64,000 nucleotides of DNA, taken from positions 1,488,001 through 1,552,000 of the forward strand of contig LATX02000189.1 in the NCBI GenBank assembly GCA_001466705.2, written 5' to 3'. The stretch is from Moniliophthora roreri (taxonomy: Eukaryota > Basidiomycota > Agaricomycetes > Agaricales > Marasmiaceae). A program made the position numbers and the translations under genes. Positions 46,008 through 57,031 of the stretch are shown piece after piece (within the stretch, counting starts at the first letter, position 1; each line of letters starts with the position of its first letter). A model generated the notes under the pieces. That model did no database searches. It was not told the DNA's origin and saw only the letters and a list, made by a program, of their open reading frames with translations.

Positions 46008-46431
46008 TGTTACGTTCTCTGTCCATTTCTCTTTCTTGTCACTTGTGCTTCCTTTTCCCATTGTATCTGTTTACTTTCCCTGTCCCTATTTCTTTATCTC
46101 ATCTCACGACCGTGTAGTATTATATGCCGACACCAACGGATATTACTCATATCCCGATAGCCCCGGGAAACCTTAGACAATCCCCGAACTCTTCGTAAAT
46201 ACTTACGTAGCTAGTATTAGCAGAGTTGTATGTATTTAAGCGCTCAAGCTGAGACTCTGAGTCTCCAGCTTGACCTGGTTAATTATACTTGTGTCAACGC
46301 CAATATCGAAGGACCTCTGAACTTCAGTAGCCACTGAACGAACTCGAACTTGAACCTGCAACTTCTACCAGAACGAAGGTCATACTTCACGAAGGGTAGT
46401 TAGTTGACGTTGCTATGTGAGTAACGTAACA
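46008..46431 (+). repeat. 5' LTR of element B
   Basis: Contains TATTTAA at 46233-46239, a hairpin at 46245-46272 and the self-priming target CAGCTTGACCT at 46266-46276, 33 bp below the TATA-like box as in element A. Confidence 0.92.
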
Positions 46432-46433
46432 CA

Positions 46434-46444
46434 AGGTCAAGCTG
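46434..46444 (+). promoter_or_regulatory. Primer-binding site of element B, self-priming type
   Basis: AGGTCAAGCTG begins two bases after the LTR and is the exact reverse complement of 46266-46276. It matches element A's site, while the surrounding LTR sequence has diverged. Confidence 0.65.
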
Positions 46445-46747
46445 ATCGATTGCTGACCTATCCAGGTTTAGGCATCACCTAGGGACTACAAGACGTCGCA
46501 ACGGAGCGAACGACAGCTAGAGCAGGACATCGCCGAAGTGGAGGTGCGTCGGCATGGGCAACTAACCCAATCCATATCGAATCCTGGTGGACGAGTGATC
46601 CCACTGTTAACCCGAGCGTCCCGCAGAGAACTATTGACCCCCTTGCAATCGCCATCACTAACGAGTCAGCAACTAACAGAGACACCAGCAGACGACCCGG
46701 AAACAAGGAGAACCTTGACCCCATCATCCACTTCAACTGGATTGAGA

Positions 46748-47872
46748 ATGATTGAACAAGAAGAAGAACCCTCGCCGAATACACCGAAGCCATCAGACTT
46801 GGATACATCGAATATCTCCACTGACTTTCCGGAGGAACTAGATCCATTCCAACGATTACTACAAGGACTAAAGAACAGCCCCCGATCACCGAAGGTACAG
46901 ACAGAAGCAATGGCAGAAGATAAGAAGCCGTCAGGGAGTAAACCCAGAAAAGAGGAACCAATAGCCGAGGAAGCAGTTATAGGTTCTGCAATGCCGGTAC
47001 AAGTAGTCTCGGCAGTAAAGGAAGTAAAAGCCGCACTTCCGAGAGCCTTTACGGGGGTACGAAAAGATGCGAAGAAGTTCCTAAGAGAGGTATTAATTTA
47101 CGTAGCGCTTAATCCAAAAGCGTTCCCAGATGACAGGTCGAAGAAACTTTTCCTCCTCTCGTACATGACGGACGGACCAGGAGAATTCTGGAAGAACGAG
47201 AAAACCGATCTCCTGCTTGCATACGATGCAGACGCTGAGAAGGTGACGTGGTCGGAGTTCTTGGACGATTTCAGAACGTCCTTTGAACCCCTCGATCCTG
47301 CCTTAAAAGCACAAATGGAACTCAAGGACCTAAGGATGAAGGAAAGGGCGGATGAATATACATACCAATTCACCTACCTCGCAAAACAAACCGGATATAA
47401 CGACGCCGCACAGATAGTAGCATTCAAAAGAGGACCGCTGAAGAGTTTGGCATTCAAAATCATGACGAGACCGGAAGGCGCCCCCACCACAATCAAAGAA
47501 TGGATGGACGCTGCCATCTTATTCGATGAAAGCTATAAACAAGCAATGGAATACGGAAAAACTTGGGACGACGAACACGGAGGAAAGAAGCCCCAACGAA
47601 GCTTTAGAAAGAAGGAGGATGTAGCCATCAAACAGATTGTGGAGATAGACTGAAAGGAATACATGGCGAAAGGATTATGTTTCAGGTGTGGCCGAGCGGG
47701 ACACCGCATTAAAGATTGTCCGGACACACCGAAAAGGGACGAAAGGAAACAGGAAGAGCTGAAGAAGCTTACGAGAGAAGAGAGGTTTGCCAAGATAAGG
47801 GCTCTAGTGAATGATCAGCCGAAAGAAGACAAGGACTTCCTTATCGACCTAATGGAGCAAGAGGGTTTTTAA
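46748..47872 (+). CDS. Element B gag with zinc knuckle, interrupted by one TGA
   Basis: The frame is open from about 46500 but its first in-frame ATG is at 46748; the ATG used by element A is absent here. The capsid-like part includes LREVLIYVALNPKAFPDD, MTDGPGEFWKNEKTD and DEYTYQFTYLAKQTGY, the Retrotrans_gag pattern. A TGA at 47651-47653 precedes the nucleocapsid KGLCFRCGRAGHRIKDC, a C-x2-C-x4-H-x4-C knuckle. An ATG lies three codons after that TGA. The frame ends TAA at 47870-47872, directly at the slippery heptamer. Function: capsid and RNA packaging. Confidence 0.8.
47863..47869 (+). promoter_or_regulatory. -1 ribosomal frameshift heptamer at the element B gag/pol junction
   Basis: G GGT TTT is in the zero frame immediately before the gag TAA (GAG GGT TTT TAA), fitting X-XXY-YYZ. 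The -1 frame is open from here into pol. Element A has the same heptamer at 53517-53523. Confidence 0.65.
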
Positions 47873-50800
47873 AGAGGCGAAAGAGGACGATGGCTCCGCC
47901 GCCTATAACTGTTTCACACTTTGTACTAGCTAAACTGGATCGAAATTCTATGCACATTCCTCTCCAGTACAAAGTGGGAACCAAAGACATCGAAACGAAA
48001 GCCTTGCTGGACTCAGGAGCAGGAGGACAGTTCATAAGCATGAGGTTTGCAAAAACCTTAGGGAAGAAATGGGTCCAATTACAGGAAAGGATTCAAGTCT
48101 TCAATGTGGATGGAACAATCAATAAAACGGCATGGATAACACATGTTGTAGAATTGGAATTCCAAATTGCCGGAAAGAGTTTTAAAGAGAACTTTATGAT
48201 CTCAGGGATCGGAAACGAAGACATGATTCTAGGACTCCCCTGGCTACGTTATCATAACCCAGTGATCGATTGGAAAACGGGAGAGATGCAGTTCCTGCCT
48301 CGGAGAAGGATCCAGATTAGGAGATTTACTGGGGTTTTGGATAACACCGAATCAGAGGTTCTTATTAGAGCCAAGATCACGGCATCACAGGAAATGGCCC
48401 ATCAACAACAAACAACAAAGAAGGACATTAACGAACTTATCCCGACTCATCTGCTGGGATACCGAGACCGTTTTGAGAAGGGAAAAGCCAAACGATTTCC
48501 ACCTGCCAGGTCGTATGATCACACGATCGACCTCAAACCAGACTTCATACCCCGAAATTGCAAGCTATACCCATTGAGTCCAACAGAGCAGGAGGAACAG
48601 GACAAATTCCTTGAGGAAAATCTACGCAAGGGGTACATTCATAAATTGAAATCTCCGATGGTGTCTCCTTTCTTCTTTGTAGCAAAGAAGGAGAAGGGAG
48701 CATTGTGACCCACACAAGATTACAGAGAACTCAACAAAGGAACGGTAAAGAACGCCTACCCCTTGCCCCTTATTTCGGAACTCCTCGACAAACTAAAAGG
48801 AGCAGAGATATTCACCAAATTGGATCTTCGGAATGGGTATAATAATGTTAGGATAAAGGATGGAGATCAGTGGAAGGCCGCCTTCAAGACAAACAAAGGA
48901 CTTTTCGAACCAACAGTAATGTTCTTTGGACTGAGTAATTCCCCTGCGACCTTCCAGGCCTTCATGAACAACATCCTTTCCGACTTCATCGACGAAGGAT
49001 GGTGCGTAGTGTACATGGACGACATCCTTCTATTTTCCAAAGATCCAATCGAACACAGAGAGCAAACAGAATGGTTGATGCGTCGTCTCAAAAAACACGA
49101 CCTGTTCCTTAAACCCGAAAAATGCGAGTTCGAGGTGATGGAAGTGGTATTCTTGGGAATGGTTATTCGGCCCGGTTACATCGCAATGGATCCGGTCAAG
49201 TTAGCTGGAATAGCGGATTGGGAACCTCCTCAAACGGTGAAAGGGGTGCGAGCGTTTTTGGGATTCGGGAACTTCTACAGAAAATTCATTGGAAAATATG
49301 CACACCTGACGAGGCCGCTAAATGACCTCCTGCAGAAGAATTGGAAGTTCGATTGGACCATGCAATGCCAAATAGCCTTTGATCTTTTGAAGGCAAAATT
49401 CCTCTCTGAACCCATCCTCATCATGCTGGACGTCAGTAAGCCTTTCATTATAGAAGCAGACGCCTCCAAATGGGCCATGGGTGCTGTCCTCAAACAAAAG
49501 GGAGCAGATGGAGAGTGGCATCCATGTGGTTATCTCTCCAAATCTTTATCCCCTACGGAACGGAATTACGAGATTTACGATCGGGAGCTTCTTGCTATTT
49601 ACAGAGCACTGATGGAATGGCGCCACTATCTGATGGGAGGGAAGTTCAAGGTCGTTGTCCTATCAGATCACAAGAACCTAACGTACTTCCGAACGGCGCA
49701 AAAGTTAAACAGACGACAGGCAAGATGGAGTCTTTTCTTATCAGAATTCGACTTGGGGCTGGTTCATGTCCCTGGCAAATCGATGACCCAGGCCGACGCC
49801 CTGTCGCGACGCAGTAACGAACAAGACGACGTAGACACAGATAATGAGAACATTATTATGTTACCAGAACAACTATTCATCAGAGGAATCGACTTGGGAA
49901 TGAGGGAGGACATAGAGAAGCGATTGGGCCTGGACGACTTTCATAAGTCGGCCTTGGAACAACTGTTACACCAGGGCATGCCGCCAATCAAATCTGTGTT
50001 GTCAGACTGGAAGATCGAAGGAGATTTACTCTTCTTCCAAAACCGAGTTTACGTCCCTAGCGACGTGGACCTCTGACGAAGGATCGTTCAATCTATTCAT
50101 GAAACCCCAGGTGTAGGGCACCCAGGACAATGGAATACTGTCGAACAAGTGCAAAGAGACTTCTGGTGGCCAGGAATGGCGAAATTCATCAGATCATTTG
50201 TTGACGGTTGCGTGGTCTGTCAGCAGGCAAAGATCAACACGCATCCAACAAGGACACCAATTCAGCTGCTCCACCCAATGCCGAATTCATTTCCCTTTCA
50301 AATCTGCACCATGGACCTCATTACGGATTTACCAGAATGCGACGGAATGGATTCTATTTTAGTCATGGTGGACCACTCATCTACGAAGGGGGTAATTTTT
50401 ACTCCATGCACCAAAACGACGGACACCACCAAAATAGTGGAACTATTAATCCAACATCTCTACAAAAGATTCGGACTACCGGACCGCATTATATCAGACA
50501 GAGACCCCAGATTCGCTGCCAAAGTATTCCAGGAAATGGGAAGACAGCTGTCTATCAAACATTCAATGAGCACAGCATTCCACCCTCAGACAGATGGAGA
50601 GACGGAACGAGTAAACCAAGAAGTCGAGGTCTATCTTAGAGCATTCTGCTCGAAAGAACAAACCCGATGGAAGGAATATCTCCCCTTAGCAGAGTTCGCA
50701 CACAATAACCGAACTCACTCTGTCCTCAAGAAGTCTCCATTCTTCATGATGATGGGATATCATCCACGACCCCTGCCGACAGTATTCGAGAAAACAACGA

Positions 50801-51336
50801 TTCCATCAGTAGAAGAACGACTTCAAGAATTGAAAAGGGTCTGAGAAGAAACTGCAAGCTTGTTGGAGCTAGCATGGCAACAGATGATACGAAGGGAAAA
50901 ACAAAAATTAGACACTTTTGAAGAAGGACAGAAGGTTTGGCTGGAAGCGAAGAACCTAGCCATGGGATACCCATCGAAGAAGTTAGCTCCAAAAAGAGAA
51001 GGACCATTCAGAATTCTCAAGGCACTCAGACCTGTGACATACAAATTAGAGCTGCCACATCAATGGAAAATTCACTCCGTCTTCCACACAGCACTATTAT
51101 CACCATTCAAACAGACCGAAGCACATGGACCGAGCTTCACGGAACCACCCCCAGATCTTATCGAAGGATTCGAAGAATACGAAGTAGAAGCGGTAGTAGG
51201 GCACAGACCAAAAAGGCAACCATGAGAATTCCTCGTGTCATACACAGGCTACGATTCATCCCATAACCGATGGATTCGAATGGAGGGAATGATGAACTGT
51301 CTAGACCTCCTCAAAGGATATATAAAAAGACATTGA
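47870..51336 (+). pseudogene. Element B pol polyprotein: protease, RT, RNase H, integrase, chromodomain-like end
   Basis: Read in the -1 frame from the slippery site; a first ATG is at 47890. Protease has ALLDSGAGGQF. Reverse transcriptase has LDLRNGYNNVRIK and [11 protein letters not shown]. RNase H has IEADASKWAMGAV and [12 protein letters not shown]. Integrase has the HHCC finger (GHPGQWN ... CVVCQQAK) and D-D-E residues in TMDLITDLPE, IISDRDPRF and TDGETERVNQ. The C-terminus (FEEYEVEAVVGHRPKRQP, then EFLVSYTGYDSSHNRW) fits a chromodomain that would target H3K9-methylated chromatin. In-frame TGAs at 48706, 50074, 50842 and 51223 interrupt it; there is no frameshift and no TAA/TAG. Confidence 0.88.
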
Positions 51337-51374
51337 ATAAGGCCTAAAGACCCCATTCCCACTTCAGATTAATC

Positions 51375-52061
51375 ATGTTGAATATCACCTCTTCACCCTC
51401 CTCCACTCAGAACTCCGATCTCGAACTGATCAACGCTTAAGCAACCCTCACCATCGACTCCATTAACGACTCCCCTCCTCCCTACGACTCAACGGAGTCT
51501 ACACACATTCCTTTACCGCACCGCCTCAACGAAGACCGATTATGCCTCATGAACCCTATCCCTGTCCATGCCATCCCCATCTCCTCTCTTTATAACTTTT
51601 CCTATCCGACTATACCAACAACCATCGACGACCGGTTCGAGATATGGACCCCTCCGATGATCAAAGAGGATGTAGATGACGCTGTCGAAAGCCCGGAATT
51701 GTGTGAAGCACCGTGTTGCTATACACCGAAGACTTCAGATAGGAGACCAGTAGGCGTAATACGATGTTACCACCCCGATGTCATGGGAGAGTACATTGAG
51801 TACTACATCTGCACCAGGTGTTTTGGACTTAAGCACCAATTTTGTGGGATGGACGTTATGGAGCGACGGAGGATAGAGCAGCTGTGGCCGAAGAACAAAG
51901 AAGAGACGGAATGGAATGTAGTGGATCAAGCCACCAAACCCTGGGGCCCCTGTTGGGATGAGAACCCTTGGGAAAAGAATTGGTGGGCGGATGCTGCAGA
52001 ATGGGCGAAGTGGAATGAAGAAAACGGCCTGATCAAGGAATCTAGGGTGCCAACAGAGTAA
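51375..52061 (+). CDS. Element B ORF3, Cys-rich protein behind pol, one TAA
   Basis: Starts at ATG 51375, 38 bp after the pol stop, with a Ser/Thr-rich leader, one in-frame TAA near 51438, then an open frame from 51549 (170 aa). The C-terminal half has Cys/His clusters: CEAPCCY, RCYHPDV and YICTRCFGLKHQFC (C-x2-C-x4-H-x2-C), followed by Trp-rich NPWEKNWWADAAEWAKW. Ty3 elements normally end with pol, so this is an extra gene. Only the YxCxRCF piece looks shared with ORF3 of element A. I know no family for it. Confidence 0.65.
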
Positions 52062-52123
52062 TCGCTCATGACTGAGGATTGCAGTTTGTCAGCAGTGGAA
52101 TCCTGACCATGAAATGGGGGTAG

Positions 52124-52547
52124 TGTTACGTTCTCTGTCCATTTCTCTTTCTTGTCACTTGTGCTTCCTTTTCCCATTGTATCTGTTTACTTTCCCTGTC
52201 CCTATTTCTTTATCTCATCTCACGACCGTGTAGTATTATATGCCGACACCAATGGATATTACTCATATCCTGATAGCCCCGGGAAACCTTAGACAATCCC
52301 CAAACTCTTCGTAAATACTTACATAGCTAGTATTAGCAGAGTTGTACGTATTTAAGCGCTCAAGCTGAGACTCTGAGTCTCCAGCTTGACCTGGTTAATT
52401 ATACTTGTGTCAATGCCAATATTGAAGGACCTCTGAACTTCAGTAGCCACTGAACGAACTCGAACTTGAACCTGCAACTTCTACCAGAACAAAGGTCATA
52501 CTTCACGAAGGGTAGTTAGTTGACGTTGCTACACGAGTAACATAACA
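52124..52547 (+). repeat. 3' LTR of element B
   Basis: Preceded by a purine-rich primer tract (GAAATGGGGGTAG, 52111-52123). It differs from the 5' copy at about 12 sites, all readable as C-to-T or G-to-A at an ancestral CpG. Confidence 0.92.
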
Positions 52548-52552
52548 ACTAC

Positions 52553-53526
52553 AGATTGAAGAAATGTCGGAAGACAAGAAACCTTTGGGAAGCAGGCCCA
52601 AGGTTGAACCAGCAGCGGAAGAAGCCGTGATTAGTGCCACAGTGCTGGTACAAATGGTAATGGCAGAAAAGGAAATTAAGGCAGTGTTGCTGAGAGCCTT
52701 TGAAGGGTACCAGAAGGATGCGAAGAAATTCCTCAGAGAAGTCTTGTTGTACATCACCCTTAATCCTAAAGCATTCACCACGGATCAATCAAAGAAGCTC
52801 TTCCTCCTATCCTATATGACCGACGGCCCGGGAGAATTCTGGAAGAACGATAAAACGGACCTATTACTCGCCTTCGACCCTGAGGCAGAGAAGGTCTCAT
52901 GGTTGGATTTCATAGAGGATTTTAAGACATCCTTTGAGCCTCTTGATACGGCATTGGAGGCCCAACTGAAGCTTCGAGATCTGAAAATGAAGGAAAGAGC
53001 AGACAAATACACCTATCAGTTTGCCTACCTGGCAAAGCAAACTGGATACAATGATGCCGCACAGATTGTGGCTTTCAAATGAGGGTTACCCAAGAGTTTA
53101 GCTCTGAAGATCATGACACGACCTGAAGGAGCACCCACCAATATTAAGGATTGGATGAACACCGCCATCCTCTTTGACGAAAGCTACAAACAGGCTATAG
53201 AATATGGGAAGACCTGGGACGATGACAATGGGAGGAAGCCGAAGCGAAGCTTTAGGAAGAAGGAAGAAGTAGCTATCAAGCAGCAACAGATCTTGGAAGC
53301 CGATTGAAAGGAGTATATGGCTAAAGGATTGTGTTTCTGATGTGGCCAAGGAGGGCACCGGATCAAAGATTGCCTGGACAGCCCAAAGAAAGATGAAAGG
53401 AAGAAAGAAGAGCTGAAGAAGCTAACCAGAGAAGAACGATATGCCAAGATTAAGGCATTAGTAAACGATCGACCAGAGGAAGAAAAGAACTCCCTAATCG
53501 ACCTCATGGAACTGGAGGGTTTTTGA
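52553..53526 (+). pseudogene. Element A gag, C-terminal part with broken zinc knuckle
   Basis: Continues the gag frame after element B. Capsid-like segments (MTDGPGEFWKNDKTD, YTYQFAYLAKQTGY) parallel element B. In-frame TGA codons at 53080, 53305 and 53338. The last replaces a residue inside the knuckle, where element B has FRCG. The 53305 TGA coincides exactly with element B's 47651 TGA. The frame ends TGA at 53524-53526 after GAG GGT TTT. Confidence 0.85.
53517..53523 (+). promoter_or_regulatory. -1 ribosomal frameshift heptamer at the element A gag/pol junction
   Basis: G GGT TTT directly before the gag stop, as in element B at 47863-47869, with pol open in the -1 frame. Confidence 0.6.
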
Positions 53527-56500
53527 AGCAGTGGAAGAGGACGATGTCTCCACCGCCTGTAACAATTTCACACTTTGTACTAGCTAAGATGGACTGAAAT
53601 TCTATGCATATTCCTCTTCAGTACAAAGTGGGAACCAAAATCATCGAAACACAAGCTCTGCTAGACTCCGGAGCAGGAGGAAGGTTTATTGGGAAAACTT
53701 TAGCAAGAGAATTAGGCAAAAAATGGATTTCGCTCCCTGAGAAGATCAAGGTATTCAATGTGGATGGAACTCCGAACAAAACTGTGTGGATATCCCATGT
53801 GGTGGAACTCGAATTTAGCATTGCAGGAAAGGAATTCCAAGAAAATTTTATGATATCTGGAATCGGGGATGAGAACATAATTTTAGGACTTCCTTGGCTT
53901 CGGTATCACAACCCTCAGATTGATTGGGAAATGGGAGAAGTAAAGTTCACGCCGAGAAGGAAAATACATATCAAATGGTTCAGAGGTGTTCTCGACAATA
54001 CACTGGCGGAAGTGTTAATTGGAGCAAAGATCACTACGTCACAAGAGATGGCCCATCAACAACAGGAAGTTAAGAAGGAGATAGATGAATTGATCCCCTC
54101 GTACCTCCAAAGATATCGAGATTGGTTCGAGAAGAAGAAGGCGGAATGATTCCCTCCCTCCCGATCCTACAATCATGCAATTGAATTGAAGCCAGACTTC
54201 ATACCGAGGAATTGCAAGTTATACCCTCTCAGTCCCCACGAGCAGACAGAGCAGGACAAGTTCTTAGAGGAAAATTTGCGGAAAGGGTACATCCGGAAAT
54301 CTAAATCCCCTATGGCCTCGCCCTTCTTCTTTGTAGCAAAAAAAGAAAAAGGAGCACTACAACCCACTCAAGACTATCAAGAATTGAACAAGGGAACGAT
54401 AAAGAACGCTTACCCTCTCCCCCTGATATCAGACCTCCTCGACAAGTTAAAAGGCGCCGAAATCTTCACGAAGTTGGATCTTAGGAACAGCTACAATAAC
54501 GTGAGGATTAAGGATGGAGATCAATGGAAAGCGGCCTTCAAAATGAATCGAGGATTGTTTGAACCAACTGTCATGTTTTTCGGACTCAGTAACTCACCCG
54601 CGACATTCCAGAACTTTATGAATGACATCCTCTCCGACTTCATTGATGAAGGATGGTGTGTCGTCTACATGGACGATATTCTGTTATTTTCAAAAAATCA
54701 AGAGGAACATCGGGAAAGGACTGAACGGTTGATGCGTCAAATTAGGAAACACGATCTATATTTCAAACCGGAGAAGTGCGAGTTCGATGTGCAACAAGTT
54801 GTATTCTTGGGCATGGTGATCCGGCCGAATTACGTTGCTATGGACCCGGTGAAGCTGGCAGGGATAGTGGAATGGGAACTGCTGAAGACGGTTAAAGGAG
54901 TACAGGCCTTTCTAGGGTTTGGAAATTTCTATTGAAAATTCATCAGCAAATATGCACAATTAGCACGACCACTCCATGATCTCACACGGAAGTCACAAAA
55001 GTTCGAATGGATGCCAACATGCCAGATTGCATTCGATCTCCTCAAGAGAAAATTCCTATCTGAGCCCATACTTCTGATGCCAGACTCAGATAAACCCTTT
55101 GTCATTGAAGCAGATGCCTTGAAATGGGCTACTGGAGCAGTGCTTCGACAACAGGGACCTGATGGACAATGGCATCCATGTGGATACTTATCAAAGTCCT
55201 TTTCCCTGACGGAACGGAATTATGAGATCTACGATCGCGAACTATTGGCTATCATGAGAGCCTTGACGGAATGGCGACATTACTTGATGGGAGGAAAGTA
55301 TAAGGTGGTGGTACTGTCCGATCACAAGAACCTCATGTACTTTCGCGTTGCACAGAAGCTCAACCGCAGACAAGCACGGTGGAGCCTCTTGTTATCAGAG
55401 TTCGATCTTAGCCTTGTCCACATGCCCAGGACTTCGATGACACAGGCTGACGCATTGTCATGACGAAATCATGAAGGACACGAAGGAGATGACAACAACG
55501 AGGACGTCATCCTCCTACCCAACTGGCTTTTCATCAAAGGAATCAACTTGGACCTAGGAACCGAGATTGCGGAACGATTGGGCCTGGACGACTTTCATAA
55601 GTTGGCCTTAGAGCAATTATTGCAACAAGGCATGCCACCAATAAAGTCCGCACTTTCGGATTGGGAAATTCGCAAAGGCCTATTGTTCTTCAAGGACCGC
55701 ATTTATGTACCGGATGACACTGAATTACAGAGAAAAGTAGTGCAAATGATACACAAGACCCCTGGGATAGGCCATCCAGGACAATGGAACACACTGGAAC
55801 AAGTTCAGAGGGACTTTTGGTGGCCCGGAATGGCTAAATTCATCAGGAGTTTTGTAGATGGATGTGTGCCTTGCCAACAGTCCAAGGTAAACACCCATCC
55901 AATGAAAACACCCATTCAACCCCTTCAACATGAACCGAACTCCTTCCTCTTTCAGACATGCACAATGAATTTAATCACGGATCTCCCCGAATGCGACAGG
56001 ATGGACTCTATATTAGTCATGGTGGACCATTCCTCTATGAAGGGGGTAATTTTTATACCATGCACGAAGAAATTGGACACTATGGAAATAGCAGAATTGC
56101 TAATTCAGCACTTATACAGGAGATTCAGTCTTCCGGACCACATTGTCTCAGACCGAGACCCCAGATTCGCAGCAGAAGTATTCCAGGAAATGGGAAAACG
56201 ATTATCCATCAGACACTCTATGAGCACCGCCTTCCACCTGCAGACCGACGGAGAAACTGAATGAGTAAATCAAGAAATCGAAGTCTACCTCCAAATATTC
56301 TGTGCCAAAGAACAGATGAGATGGAAGGAATATCTCCCCTTAGCAGAATTTGCTCACAATAATCGAACTCATTCCATACTCAAGAACTCCCCTTTCTTCT
56401 TAATGATGGGTTACCATCCAAGAGCAATTCCGACAATATTTGAATGAACCAATATTCCCTCCATAGAGGAAAGGCTCCGAGAACTGAAGAGAGTCAGGGA

Positions 56501-57026
56501 GGAGACCACGGGATTATTAGAACTAGCATGACAGAAGATGATACGAAGAGAAAAGAAGGAACTGGAAACATACAGTGTAGGGCAGAAGGTGTGGTTAGAA
56601 GGAAAAAACTTGACCATAGGATACCTCTCGAAGAAGCTAGCGCCGAAACGAGAAGGGCCCTTCGAAATTCTCGAAGTATTGGGACCTGTCACGTATCGGC
56701 TGAAATTGCCGCATCAGTGGAAAATCCACCCCGTTTTCCACGCCGCTCTTCTTATGCCATTCAAGGAAACCGAAGCTCACAGACCCAGCTTCATGGAACC
56801 CTCTCCTGATCTGATAGAAGGGTTTGAAGAATATGAAGTTGAGGCAATCGTGGGACATAGACCAAAAAGGCAACCCTGAGAATTCCTTGTGTCATACATG
56901 GGGTATGACTCATCACATAATCAGTGGATCAAGACTAAAGGAATGGTCAACTGCTTAGACATCTACAAAGATTATATAAAGGAGCATAAGCTGAATCCCA
57001 AAGACCCCATCCCCCTTGAAACTTAA
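53524..57026 (+). pseudogene. Element A pol polyprotein, eight in-frame TGA codons
   Basis: Same domain order as element B: protease ALLDSGAGGRF, reverse transcriptase [11 protein letters not shown], RNase H with an altered [13 protein letters not shown], integrase finger GHPGQWN ... CVPCQQSK, and a chromodomain-like end. First ATG at 53544, true end TAA at 57024-57026. In-frame TGAs at 53595, 54147, 54933, 55461, 56262, 56445, 56529 and 56877. The integrase core reads TMNLITDLPE where element B has TMDLITDLPE, so the first catalytic Asp is Asn. No frameshift is needed over ~3.5 kb, despite age. Confidence 0.88.
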
Positions 57027-57031
57027 ACGCC

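Larger units (their letters stand above)
46008..52547 (+). mobile_element. Element B: inner Ty3/gypsy chromodomain LTR retrotransposon nested in A
   Basis: Bounded by two 424-bp LTRs (46008-46431 and 52124-52547), TGTTA...TAACA ends, target duplication ACTAC at 46003-46007 and 52548-52552. The 6.5-kb body has the same order as element A and clear amino-acid similarity in gag and pol. The R/U5 halves of the two LTR types are alike while U3 differs, so A and B are sister subfamilies. LTRs differ at about 12 sites, so B is younger, as nesting demands. Five in-frame TGA codons interrupt gag and pol; the catalytic residues of protease, reverse transcriptase and integrase look intact. Confidence 0.93.

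Noticed and set aside
46479..46961. Minus-strand 160-codon ORF in element B
   Set aside because: Antisense to gag, no family pattern.
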